Shown here: positions 1 through 7,328 of the stretch, piece by piece | Position numbering within the stretch: position 1 is the first letter of the stretch | Layout of the letters: the number at the start of each line of letters is the position of its first letter | NCBI RefSeq assembly: GCF_003933735.1 | Contig: NZ_RSED01000013.1 | Coordinates: 1-64,000, forward strand | Source: Aquabacterium soli | GTDB lineage: Bacteria; Pseudomonadota; Gammaproteobacteria; Burkholderiales; Burkholderiaceae_C | DNA: 64,000 bases | Direction of reading: 5' to 3' | Notes under the pieces: model-generated | Told to the model about the DNA's origin: nothing | The model's input: the letters and a program-made list of their open reading frames with translations, nothing else | Database searches by the model: none | Made by a program: the position numbers and the translations under genes

Positions 1-153
1 CGCACGGGTGGTCAGGTGCTGCACGATGGCCGCATCAGCATATCCAGCCTGCCTGGCGCCTGTCAGATCGAAGCCGGTCTGCTTTGCGAGGTGATCAACG
101 ATCTGCGCGTCTGTGTAGCCTTCGCGGCGCGCGCCTTCAACATCAAAAGGCAT
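1..153 (-). CDS. Phage virion-type protein, N-terminal fragment
   Basis: Only the first 51 codons are in the window; the gene continues past position 1. The start is ATG at 151-153 with AAGGAA about 8 bases upstream, two bases after the stop of the preceding gene. The visible protein holds two copies of a short motif, (F)D(V/L)(E/T)GAR-(R/Q)(E/A)GY-(T/A)DA, at about residues 3-17 and 29-41. Such duplicated helical motifs are typical of the N-terminus of large internal or tail-associated virion proteins of podovirus-like phages. That family placement is from memory of the motif and is tentative. Confidence 0.6.
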   Translation of the reverse strand, partial: MPFDVEGARREGYTDAQIVDHLAKQTGFDLTGARQAGYADAAIVQHLTTRA

Positions 154-155
154 CG

Positions 156-1634
156 TCAGTTTCCTTCAAAGCTAGAGAGTGGGCGACGTTGGCCGCCAGC
201 GGCCGGTGTGCCGCTGGGTTGATCGAATGCTGACAGCGGCTTGCGCTTGTCGTCTTGCGGCCTCTCTGCGAAGCTCGGTTGCCTGTAGCCATTGGCAGAG
301 CTGTAGACGTCACGCAGTCCTTGTTGTTCACTCTCGTACAGTTGCTTGAAGCGCTGCAGCTTCTTCACGGCCGTTTCCCGGTCATCCGTAATCAAAGGAA
401 TGAACGGCATCAAGCGGGGGCTTTCCGCAGCGGTCACCGCTGCACCGCTTCGGTCGTGGATAACTAGACTACCGATATCAGCAATCATGGCGCGCGTATC
501 GACGCCCTCAGGGTCGTTGCGGTTCAGGACCGATTGAGGCCAGTAGCCTTTCCAGCCAGTGGCTTGCTTATCCCCCTTCAGTTCGCCGACGTCCTTACCT
601 TCGATCAGATTCAAGGCGTCATTGATCTTCGCCAGGTTCTGCTGGTTGGTAATGATGGCTGTGCTGGCCTGCGAAGGGATCGGGTTCAGCGGCCGACCGT
701 AGGTCTGTCCAGTCGGGCCGGTGACTGGCGTTGCCTGACCGCTGCGCGTGTTCACGACAACGGGGCCTTGATCGGTCTGGATGATCTGGGTGCTTCCGTT
801 ATCGCGCTGCCACTGCTGCGCCTCGCGAGCGCGCCGGTCTGCTGCGATGCCATCGGGCGTCATGGTCTTAGCAATGCGCTTGCGGACCTCTAGCGTCACG
901 GGATCGATGGCATTGACGCTGCCGCCAGAATCTTGCCAAGTTGGCTCAACGAATGGGCGAACCCCCGTGTTTACGCGGCGGCCGAAGTCATCCAGGCCAA
1001 TAAGCTCCAGCCCCTTGCCATCTGCTGTTGGCACCCGCTCCCAGCGTGTAGCCTTGGGCAGATTCCAGGTGTTCATATCGGCAACCGAGCGCGCTTCATC
1101 GATAGAGAAGCCATTGCGCAGGAGATCTAGCGCGTTCAGGGGTGACGTAGGCGGCGATTGAGTGGGAGCGCCACCAACGCCGCCTGAGGCTTGGGTGCCG
1201 CCCGGGATGGGGCCGTCGCCCGTGGAGTTACCGACAGGGCCACCGCTTGGCATCGGCGGTTGAGGCTGCCCCCCGCCTTGCTGTCCGGTCATGTTCTCCC
1301 AGTACGCCTGGCGCCTGCGCCGCTGGCTCAGATCGAACTGCTGGTTCTCGTTTTGAGTGTTGATCCCCGTGAGCTGGGCACCCATCAGGTTCTTGCGCTG
1401 TTCATCAAAGGCGGCTTGGCGCTGGTTCTCGACGGCGCTGGCGTAGCCCTGAAGGCCACCCAACCCAGCAGTGCCAAGTGCGTTCCATCGGCCAATGCCT
1501 GGGCGGCCAGCACTCGCAAGACCAGCGAACGCCGCACTCAGCAATCCTTGTCCGAGCGGACTCGATGCCAGGTTAGAGAACTGCCCAAGCAGCCCGCCCT
1601 GATTCTGATCCGAGGTATCAAGTAAACCAGCCAT
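156..1634 (-). CDS. Phage internal virion-like protein
   Basis: 492 residues. An upstream in-frame ATG exists, but ATG at 1634 (protein begins MAGLLD) is preferred because GAAGG lies 6-7 bases before it. The N-terminal third is rich in Gly/Ala/Leu, with a weakly hydrophobic stretch at about residues 13-55. A Gln-rich helical part (about 60-110) and a Gly/Pro/Gln linker follow, then a longer conserved-looking C-terminal part with repeated charged helices. This composition, plus the adjacent gene with duplicated GAR-GY motifs, suggests an internal or DNA-ejection protein. No enzymatic motif was recognised. It ends 2 bases before the next gene, so the two are co-transcribed. Confidence 0.6.
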   Translation of the reverse strand: MAGLLDTSDQNQGGLLGQFSNLASSPLGQGLLSAAFAGLASAGRPGIGRWNALGTAGLGGLQGYASAVENQRQAAFDEQRKNLMGAQLTGINTQNENQQFDLSQRRRRQAYWENMTGQQGGGQPQPPMPSGGPVGNSTGDGPIPGGTQASGGVGGAPTQSPPTSPLNALDLLRNGFSIDEARSVADMNTWNLPKATRWERVPTADGKGLELIGLDDFGRRVNTGVRPFVEPTWQDSGGSVNAIDPVTLEVRKRIAKTMTPDGIAADRRAREAQQWQRDNGSTQIIQTDQGPVVVNTRSGQATPVTGPTGQTYGRPLNPIPSQASTAIITNQQNLAKINDALNLIEGKDVGELKGDKQATGWKGYWPQSVLNRNDPEGVDTRAMIADIGSLVIHDRSGAAVTAAESPRLMPFIPLITDDRETAVKKLQRFKQLYESEQQGLRDVYSSANGYRQPSFAERPQDDKRKPLSAFDQPSGTPAAGGQRRPLSSFEGN

Positions 1635-1730
1635 ATTTAGCCTTCGAGAAACGCTTCTGATGCCTGTATAAATATACAGTATTGCGGGTGAGTCGGGGGC
1701 ATTTTTTATCAACCAGGCCATGGACTTTCA

Positions 1731-2399
1731 TCAATGTTCATCGGCTTCCCTGGCCGCTACGTCATCGGCGGGGACAGCGCCAGAAAGCAACATTTCTTGA
1801 TGCCATGAGGCGCCTGGCGTGGGCGGGTAGAACACCTCAGCGGCAAGCCCTGCAGCGCGGGCCCTGTCCGCCAGGTGTTCGGCTTCTGTGGCCGTGGCGT
1901 CGGTGGCGAATATCGCCAGCTCTTGCGCGATGTCGGGCCAGTCAAATGCGGCCAGGTCGCTGGCGGTGGTGACGGCGCACAGGCTCACGGGCAAGTCAAG
2001 GAGATGCCGGGCCGCAATGGCGTTATCCAGCGCCAGCGCAACCCCGATGCTTGGGCCCATGGGGCAATCAATGCGGAAGTGAGCCCCGGGTGATTCGTGA
2101 ATCAGCATCGTCTGCACAGGCTCAATAAGGCCCGCGTCAGGAGCGATATAAACGGCTTCAAGGCCTACCACTTGGCCGCGCCCGTCATGCAGCGCCATCA
2201 CGAGGGCCGGGAAGGCGCCGAAGCACTCCCCGCCGACGACGTAGGGTAGCGCGTCATGCGTGCGCACGGTCTGCGGTGGGATGATGCGTGCGCGCGCGTC
2301 CTGCATCAGCTTATGCGCGATGTCGCCGGGCTCGGCGGGCTTGCTTTGCTCAAGCACTGATTGAGCGATTGCGGAGCGCTGTTCAATATCGGCGGTCAT
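1731..2399 (-). CDS. Toprim-like phage protein
   Basis: 222 residues. The order of elements resembles the toprim part of phage/plasmid primase-helicase proteins: a strand ending VVGLEAVYIAPDAG (about 77-90), a Gly-containing segment GPSIGVALALDNAIAA (about 114-129, where such proteins have the catalytic Glu), then LAIFATDATATEAEHLA (about 160-176, equivalent to the usual FADND). The canonical Glu and DxD acids are not clearly preserved: Asp occurs in LALDN, and ATDAT replaces ADND. It may therefore be a catalytically weakened relative. No zinc finger or helicase domain is present. It is separated from the upstream gene by a hairpin. Function is inferred from pattern only. Confidence 0.5.
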   Translation of the reverse strand: MTADIEQRSAIAQSVLEQSKPAEPGDIAHKLMQDARARIIPPQTVRTHDALPYVVGGECFGAFPALVMALHDGRGQVVGLEAVYIAPDAGLIEPVQTMLIHESPGAHFRIDCPMGPSIGVALALDNAIAARHLLDLPVSLCAVTTASDLAAFDWPDIAQELAIFATDATATEAEHLADRARAAGLAAEVFYPPTPGASWHQEMLLSGAVPADDVAAREADEH

Positions 2400-2424
2400 G
2401 GTGCGATGTGCTTTCGGTGTTGGA

Positions 2425-2458
2425 AACCCACGGGTTCCCAGTGGGTTGCCCGTGGGTT
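2425..2458. repeat. Perfect 10-bp inverted repeat in phage operon
   Basis: AACCCACGGG at 2425-2434 pairs with CCCGTGGGTT at 2449-2458 across a 14-base loop that itself contains another CCCA/TGGG pair. It lies between two minus-strand phage genes and has no T-run on either side, so it is more likely an RNA processing or attenuation element than a terminator. Confidence 0.6.
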
Positions 2459-2481
2459 CAGTTAGTCCGGGTGTCGTCTGC

Positions 2482-2916
2482 TCAGGCTTGAACTAGCGAC
2501 AGTTGCCCGCCCGGCCCTCCAGTTGCCAGCGGTGCGCCAGGTTCGGGTGTCTCCGCGATATCGCCCAAGTCTTGAGCCAGATCGGCAAGGCGCTCGGCGA
2601 TGTGCTCCGCTGAGTTGAGTTCGACGCCCACATGCTGACCAGCGGTCAAGGCGTCGGCCAACATCCTTTCCAGATCACGCGAACGCTCACACAGAACTTC
2701 AATGCGCGCCAGGATCTTCGCCAGGGTGGCGCGCAGGCGATCAGGCACGGGAACGCCCATCATGGCCGCCGCCACCTGAATCTGCGCTGGGTGAGCATCG
2801 ACAATGCAGCCCTCCGAGAAGGACTCGTCCTCAAACCGGACCAACCCGTTTTCCAACAGGCTGATGTTGAGTGCCGGGAAAGTTTGCTTGGTGCATTTCA
2901 TGATGTTGTCCTTCAT
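2482..2916 (-). CDS. Hypothetical phage protein
   Basis: 144 residues. The start at 2916 is chosen because its ATG overlaps the TAA of the upstream gene (TAATG), which suggests translational coupling, and AAGGA lies 5-6 bases upstream. A second ATG five codons in is possible. The middle part (about 45-125) is predicted helical with heptad-like Leu/Ile/Ala spacing and two Leu-Ala-Asp-rich segments. The C-terminus is a Gly/Pro-rich tail. No family recognised. Confidence 0.6.
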   Translation of the reverse strand: MKDNIMKCTKQTFPALNISLLENGLVRFEDESFSEGCIVDAHPAQIQVAAAMMGVPVPDRLRATLAKILARIEVLCERSRDLERMLADALTAGQHVGVELNSAEHIAERLADLAQDLGDIAETPEPGAPLATGGPGGQLSLVQA

Positions 2917-3467
2917 TACTGTCCTTGACTTGCTGCGTTGTAGGAATCGACCCATGGGTCATCTAAAGGCTTCACCGTCAAGACAGGGGTTCTGCTCAAC
3001 TTGGCTCTACTCGACTCCGCTCTGCTCAACTCAACTCCGGACCCGCAGGCGACTTGCGGGTTACCCGGCGAGTCACCCGACGAGCCACCCGAAGGCTCAG
3101 AGTTGGCAGAAGGAGGGCGACGGCTGTTGGTTTTTGCGGCCCCTTGCTTGCCGCCCTGGGACTGCCTTTCACGAATCGCCGCAAGGTGTTCGCGGTAAGC
3201 ATCCAACTCGGGCGATGTGATCTCGCGGCCATCTGAGCGGAAGAAAGCCATAACGTTGGGCAGGGCCGCGACGACTTCACCGGCGTCATAGCCCAGCACA
3301 CGGGCCAGAAGGTGGGGATCTGCTGGCAAGCAGCGGTTGACCCAGCATTCCAGCCTCATCGAGAACAGGAGCCCGCGTTCGGCCAGCGTCATGACGCGGT
3401 ACTGGCGCGACGCAAGCATGTCGCTGGCATATTCTTGATAGCAGGGGGGCTGTCGGTTCTGAGACAT
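2916..3467 (-). CDS. DUF1376-like phage protein
   Basis: 183 residues. The first 95 residues follow the DUF1376 pattern: Y-x-E-Y at 11-14 before a segment ending TLAERG, FSMRLECWVN, then LPADPHLLARVLG and an aspartate-rich continuation. Such proteins sit in replication modules of prophages and are thought to accompany DnaT/DnaC-type functions (family knowledge, not demonstrated). The C-terminal half is low complexity, rich in Ser/Pro/Gly. It includes a short degenerate repeat reading ELSRAESSRAKLSR, encoded by a GTTGAGCAGAG-like DNA repeat at about 2994-3040. The start ATG at 3467 follows GGGGGG by 7 bases. Confidence 0.6.
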   Translation of the reverse strand: MSQNRQPPCYQEYASDMLASRQYRVMTLAERGLLFSMRLECWVNRCLPADPHLLARVLGYDAGEVVAALPNVMAFFRSDGREITSPELDAYREHLAAIRERQSQGGKQGAAKTNSRRPPSANSEPSGGSSGDSPGNPQVACGSGVELSRAESSRAKLSRTPVLTVKPLDDPWVDSYNAASQGQ

Positions 3468-3470
3468 GGA

Positions 3471-3788
3471 TTAGCCCCCCAAAGCGCGCAGCAGCGCAGA
3501 GACAGCGCGCCTGTCGGGACAGGCCAACGACAACCCGGCCGCGCCGTGGGACACAAGGAATGAGCCGTCACACAGCGCGAACAGTCGGCCACCGATGCGC
3601 CTACATGCCGCCTCCAATGCATTCACGGGATCGCGCTCGTCGTCGTGCTTGTGTGTCGAAAACTCTTGAGTCGAAACGTCCGTTCCCGTAAACTGGCTGT
3701 GCTGCTTTTCATGTACCCCCGCAAAACCCACCGGTTCCCCAGCCGGTGGGTTTTTGCTTTGCGGGTTGCTGTGCGTGTTACTGCGCAT
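3471..3788 (-). CDS. Ash-like small phage protein with hairpin in its gene
   Basis: 105 residues. The start at 3788 has GAGGGGG 6 bases upstream and overlaps the preceding gene by 11 bases. Residues 12-22 read KNPPAGEPVGF, a sequence recurrent in phage Ash-family proteins. It is the translation of a perfect 12-bp hairpin at 3723-3754. The C-terminal part (about 60-105) is a compact hydrophobic domain containing CDGSFLVSHG. The Ash family is named from phage P4, where its gene lies in the immunity/early region. Assignment rests on the hairpin-encoded motif, so it could be coincidental. Confidence 0.5.
   Translation of the reverse strand: MRSNTHSNPQSKNPPAGEPVGFAGVHEKQHSQFTGTDVSTQEFSTHKHDDERDPVNALEAACRRIGGRLFALCDGSFLVSHGAAGLSLACPDRRAVSALLRALGG
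3723..3754. terminator. Bidirectional-looking hairpin inside a phage gene
   Basis: AAAACCCACCGG (3723-3734) and CCGGTGGGTTTT (3743-3754) form a perfect 12-bp stem with an 8-base loop. A T-run follows on the plus strand (3751-3755) and a TTTT on the minus strand. It could end transcripts in either direction, yet it lies within the minus-strand gene 3471-3788. Confidence 0.6.
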
Positions 3789-4083
3789 TGAGCACCCCCT
3801 CGGGTTCGTGGATCAAGCTGTACAGCGCTACGCCGTTATGCGTGAAGCCATCGGCGTCCACTGTCGTAATCAACGTTCTGGTGATGATGAAGCCCAAGCC
3901 GTTCAGCTCACGCACACGGCCTGCTGGGTGGCTGATGCCGCGTCGGCGCAATTCGTAGGTATGTTTTGCTCCTGTGCGCAGAGCGTCAGCAGTGCGGATC
4001 AGTTGCGCCCATGTGGCAGTGCTACGGCCGACATTCACGGGCGGGCGGTGTTTGGTGTGCTGCTCCATGTCCACGCCTTTCAT
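3778..4083 (-). CDS. Phage helix-turn-helix protein
   Basis: 101 residues. Residues about 26-95 match the small winged HTH domain found in many prophage proteins: a helix ADALRTGAKHTYELRRRGI, then HPAGRVRELNGLGF, then a beta wing ending in VALYSL. Two starts are possible: ATG at 4083, overlapping the upstream stop as TAATG, or ATG at 4068 with AAAGG 7-8 bases before it. It probably binds DNA as an early-region regulator; its target is unknown. Confidence 0.7.
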   Translation of the reverse strand: MKGVDMEQHTKHRPPVNVGRSTATWAQLIRTADALRTGAKHTYELRRRGISHPAGRVRELNGLGFIITRTLITTVDADGFTHNGVALYSLIHEPEGVLNAQ

Positions 4084-4349
4084 TAGCGAGCCAGGGCGGC
4101 GCGCAGATCGCCCACCACCCAGCGCGTGGTGTTGCCCTGCTTAATGGGCGCGGGGATCAGGCCAGCCTTGACGCGAACCCATGCGGTATCGCGGCTGATG
4201 TCGTAGAGGGCGCAGACGACTGCCTCGGGGACGCGAGCGCAGTCGGGCAGCTTGTCGAAGTCGTAGAGGGTTTGGCGAGTGCGCTCGGCGCGCTGCTGCG
4301 CCCGCTGTTGCTTCGTGGGCGTTTGGGCAGCTTCAATACAGTGGTTCAT
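4083..4349 (-). CDS. AlpA/excisionase-like DNA-binding protein
   Basis: 88 residues from the ATG at 4349, chosen over a GTG at 4385 because AAAAGGA sits 8 bases upstream of it. The C-terminal half has a helix-turn-helix of MerR/AlpA type: VPEAVVCALYDISRDTAWVRVKAGLIP, followed by Arg-Trp-x-Val-Gly-Asp-Leu, the usual end of AlpA-like regulators. The N-terminal part is Gln/Arg-rich. Such proteins activate prophage excision or integrase genes in known cases; here that is inference. Confidence 0.65.
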   Translation of the reverse strand: MNHCIEAAQTPTKQQRAQQRAERTRQTLYDFDKLPDCARVPEAVVCALYDISRDTAWVRVKAGLIPAPIKQGNTTRWVVGDLRAALAR

Positions 4350-4518
4350 TTCGTCGATTCCTTTTCGGGTGGATCGACGGGTCACCTCGTCAGGCCCCGT
4401 CGGTGTTAACCGGTTGGGGCTGACGATATGTAGTTAATGAATCGCTGCCTATGCTTTGTGAGTGGTCGGGAACCAGGGCGGGAAGTCGGGAACCAGGATG
4501 GGAAGAAGGGCGCGCACG

Positions 4519-5871
4519 CTATGCGTGGCTTTTCTGCATCTTTGGATCAGAGATGAAATCAGAGATGAAGTTGGAAATTGTCTTTCTCTTGACGTATTGA
4601 TGGCCGCCGTACCTATCTCGGTAACGTATCTCGTAGCCTTGTTTGTCACTTGGCTCAATGCCATGCGCCGCCCCATTTGCTTTAAGGAAGCGGATCACAG
4701 TCGTAATGCCTTGGCCCTTCTGCCTGGCCATTTGCACGACTTTGTCGCGGCGTTCAATCAAGAACGATTTCCACTCCACCATGCCACCGGTCATTAACTC
4801 ATCCCCGGCCCCGACTGGTGCGGCGTTCTGTGTTTTGATTGGCTCGGTGGAAGCGGCGGCGGACACCTCCGAGTAGAGAACTTCCACGACCACCGGCCGC
4901 AACGGCTCTTCCTGACCCATCCATTCACGCAGGTGGTCCAGGTAGATCATGGTTTCGTCCGTAACGCGCGGCGATCTCCATCGCGATCCCCTGAGGTCGA
5001 AGGCGGCCAATCCGCCCGCTTCTGCAGCGGCCCGAAGCCTTCTTGCCCATTCGACGAAAGTGATGCTTCTAAGCAACCTAAGTTGGCTCCAGTCGGTCCA
5101 TTCTGTATCTGCCCACTGAATGCACCCCTTGAAGACCTCCGCACCGTCAACCATCGTGCTTGGCGTGTACGCGGGGTACCCGGTGCGCGCCTGCTCTGGG
5201 TAGCCACCGAGGCCCAAAATTTCCACCTCATCGGTTATCTGTTGCTCATCCCAATCCTTTGCATCTTCCAGGCTGTGCCATGCGTGGCCGGGCTTGGGGC
5301 GCCGCCAGAACAGGCCCGGGTAGCTGGCATCGCGCTTGAAGACAGGCAGCCGCGCGATGACCTGGCCTGCTTTCCCGGTCGGCTCTGGCATCTCGGGATA
5401 GTCTGAGTCCGTGAGCGCCCATGCTGTCTCGCTAATGGAGTAAAGAGGTGTCGCTCTCAGTGGCAGAACAAATGGTGTCATGGGATTACCACTCCTTTGC
5501 TGAACCAATGGCGCCGATGGAGGCGCGAACCGATGCGCCAATGGGGCAGGCACACGCCAGGAACGCGCCAGAGCCCACAAAACGAAGTCGGCAAGGGGTA
5601 GGCGTGGCTCGCGCTTGCGTGTGCGCCTATCGAAGTCGCGACCGGTGACGCGAAAGCCGCCGTTGTCGGCGTGGTTGCCGATTACTAGCCTTCGGCGCTG
5701 TAGCTCTTGCTGTAGGGCTTGGCCGGGGGCTTGGTCTGCCTTGAGGGGATCAAGGTTTAGAGAGAGGGCGGCGCACTGGCTGACGTTGACGGCCAGGAGG
5801 TCGAGCCACAATGCCCAATCCGGCGCGAGATCCGCGCTTTTGTTCTGCTGCTCATGCCCGCCCACTTGCAC
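4519..5871 (-). CDS. Hypothetical prophage protein, 450 aa
   Basis: 450 residues from a GTG at 5871; a GTG at 5865 is equally possible, with AGGGG 5 bases upstream. The N-terminus contains DWALWLDLLAVNVSQCAALSLNLDP, seen in prophage proteins of Burkholderiales near replication genes, followed by basic and Trp-rich stretches. The last 60 residues are Lys/Arg-rich with a helical segment that could bind nucleic acid. No catalytic motif was recognised. The 200 bp upstream (5872-6074) hold no gene and carry an AT-rich run near 5975-6000 that may be promoter DNA. Confidence 0.6.
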   Translation of the reverse strand: MQVGGHEQQNKSADLAPDWALWLDLLAVNVSQCAALSLNLDPLKADQAPGQALQQELQRRRLVIGNHADNGGFRVTGRDFDRRTRKREPRLPLADFVLWALARSWRVPAPLAHRFAPPSAPLVQQRSGNPMTPFVLPLRATPLYSISETAWALTDSDYPEMPEPTGKAGQVIARLPVFKRDASYPGLFWRRPKPGHAWHSLEDAKDWDEQQITDEVEILGLGGYPEQARTGYPAYTPSTMVDGAEVFKGCIQWADTEWTDWSQLRLLRSITFVEWARRLRAAAEAGGLAAFDLRGSRWRSPRVTDETMIYLDHLREWMGQEEPLRPVVVEVLYSEVSAAASTEPIKTQNAAPVGAGDELMTGGMVEWKSFLIERRDKVVQMARQKGQGITTVIRFLKANGAAHGIEPSDKQGYEIRYRDRYGGHQYVKRKTISNFISDFISDPKMQKSHA

Positions 5872-6074
5872 CCCTCGTGCAACCCCGATGAAAAGCGAAG
5901 GTCAGGCGGGCCCAATCGGGGGGAACCGGGCGTTCACAGTGATTTGCGGTCGCTGCTAGCCTGATAGGTCGGCAACATATATCGACGAATTTTTATTGCA
6001 ACAGTGCCCGAGCAATTCTTAGGGGATTGAGGAACGAAGCCTGGTCCCCTGATTGCGTGGCCAGCTTGGCCCCA

Positions 6075-6728
6075 TCAAGCGCTGCTAAGCGTGACTTCGG
6101 CAATTCGTTGGCGAATAGCTGATTCCACTTGCATGAACAGTTCAATTTCCTGCTCGGAAAACACATCCTGGACCGTGACAGTCTGAAGCAGCAGGCGGGC
6201 ATATGTGGACGCCATAGAAACGCCACGCTGCTGCGCCTCCTTAAGTTCCTGTCGCATGGCCTCGGCCTTCTTGCCCTTCACCGGCTGCGGCACGGGCTTC
6301 TGCTTCTTGGCCTCGCGCAACATGAAGGCTGTTGTGACTTCGCCAGCAGTGGCTTTGGCTGTAGCTACCGCCGTTTCGAAATGCTCGGTTGGCATCGCGG
6401 CCAGTTGCTGGTAGCGGCTGGACTCGTCTTTGGTCAGGCCCATGTCAGCCAAGGTTGGCGACGCGGTCGAATCATCAGACCGCGTGGTGCCACGGTTTGT
6501 GCCGGGGACTGTGGCCCCCTTGTTCTTTTCCGTGGTGGACAGCAACTCGCCACACCGACGCTCGGCCCTGACTTTGATCTCGGTGGCGTACTGGATCAGA
6601 TCCTGATCCTTGGCTTGGCGCGCATAAGCCGCCATGGCCTCGGCCTTGTCGCGGATGTCCTTGACCTCATCGACCTTGTGGCACTCAGCCAATGCTTGGC
6701 GGGCCTGCTCATAGCGAACGAGTTGCAT
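6075..6728 (-). CDS. Hypothetical prophage protein (helical)
   Basis: 217 residues, ATG at 6728, no strong Shine-Dalgarno. Predicted almost wholly helical. A conserved-looking N-terminal segment with KVDEVKDIRDKAEAMAAYAR (about 18-37) and a following region ending RCGELL are familiar from prophage proteins of unknown function in proteobacteria. The middle contains LADMGLTKDESSRYQQLAAM, which resembles the HTH-like region of ParB/KorB-type proteins but without a ParB nuclease motif. A diverged short copy of its MPTEHFETAVATAK segment exists on the opposite strand at 6869. Confidence 0.6.
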   Translation of the reverse strand: MQLVRYEQARQALAECHKVDEVKDIRDKAEAMAAYARQAKDQDLIQYATEIKVRAERRCGELLSTTEKNKGATVPGTNRGTTRSDDSTASPTLADMGLTKDESSRYQQLAAMPTEHFETAVATAKATAGEVTTAFMLREAKKQKPVPQPVKGKKAEAMRQELKEAQQRGVSMASTYARLLLQTVTVQDVFSEQEIELFMQVESAIRQRIAEVTLSSA

Positions 6729-7032
6729 ATCAGAACTTGGGTGACAGTGTGCGGTACCGCAATGACAATATATTGAGGTGAACGAATTGCAATAGGTCCC
6801 TCCCGATTTTTTTGATGGCCCGGCATCGGTCGGGGGGTTGCGACTGGCGCAAACGCCTATGGGGAGTTATGCCCGCCGACCATTTCGAGACTGCCGTTGC
6901 AATCGCCAAGGAATCGGCCAAACAAGTCCGCGTCCGTCACGCGGGACAGACGCGGAGTCACGCGTGACCGACATGTGACCGACCTTAGGGTGACAGTGCC
7001 AGCAGGTCAGGATGGGGCTAGGTTGCGTTATC
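6729..7032. other. Gene-poor phage intergenic region
   Basis: About 300 bp without a convincing gene. It holds a 10-bp palindrome GCGGTACCGC (6751-6760), AT-rich DNA at 6761-6820 likely to carry the promoter of the minus-strand gene at 6728, a diverged gene remnant on the plus strand (6869-6913) and a direct repeat GTGACCGAC at about 6964-6985. It could be a regulatory or origin region together with the iterons to its right. Confidence 0.4.
6869..6913 (+). pseudogene. Short diverged remnant of the 6075-6728 gene
   Basis: Plus-strand codons from the ATG at 6869 read MPADHFETAVAIAKE. This matches MPTEHFETAVATAKA in the minus-strand gene at 11 of 15 positions. Similarity stops on both sides and the frame closes after about 32 codons. 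It looks like a scar of mosaic recombination carrying a fragment of a related gene in inverted orientation. A chance match is possible. Confidence 0.4.
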
Positions 7033-7302
7033 TCAGCGCCTCTGCACCCATGGGCTTAGGCGCCGCCGTTTTTGCTTGCTTGAGCCCACGCAATTTTTGG
7101 CCCGCCGCACTTTGCGCCCCATTTGCCCCACCTGGCAGACCCCACCCACCCCTAGCGGCCCCTTTCGCTGTCGCTCCAGGTATATGGTTACTCTAGATAG
7201 CACTCCAGTTTCTGGAGTAGAGGGGCTGTAGATAAGTGCCCGCATTGCTCCAGATTCTGGAGTAGTAGGGGGCTCGCCTACTCCAGTTTCTGGAGCAATC
7301 AT
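7033..7302 (-). CDS. Possible small protein reading through iterons
   Basis: 89 codons. The ATG at 7302 overlaps the TGA of the upstream gene (ATGA), so translation by coupling is plausible. Residues 1-40 contain three copies of a hexapeptide (A/T)PE(T/S)G(V/A) that are translations of palindromic DNA iterons; the rest is basic and low complexity. The frame may simply be open because of the repeats. No family recognised. Confidence 0.35.
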   Translation of the reverse strand: MIAPETGVGEPPTTPESGAMRALIYSPSTPETGVLSRVTIYLERQRKGPLGVGGVCQVGQMGRKVRRAKNCVGSSKQKRRRLSPWVQRR

Positions 7303-7328
7303 GCGGCTGCTACTCCAGTTTCTGGAGT
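7202..7328. repeat. Four palindromic iterons
   Basis: Copies of (A/G)CTCCAG-(T/A)TT-CTGGAG(T/C) at 7202-7218, 7247-7263, 7280-7296 and 7312-7328. Each is a 7+3+7 inverted repeat; start-to-start spacing is 45, 33 and 32 bases. The rightmost copy lies in the last codons of the winged-helix gene 7299-7760. The array resembles origin iterons or repressor operators and is likely bound by a phage protein, possibly that same gene product (inference). Confidence 0.8.

Noticed and set aside
7202-7328. Possible CRISPR-like array
   Set aside because: Only four 17-bp palindromes with unequal spacers inside coding frames and no cas genes; these are iterons or operators.
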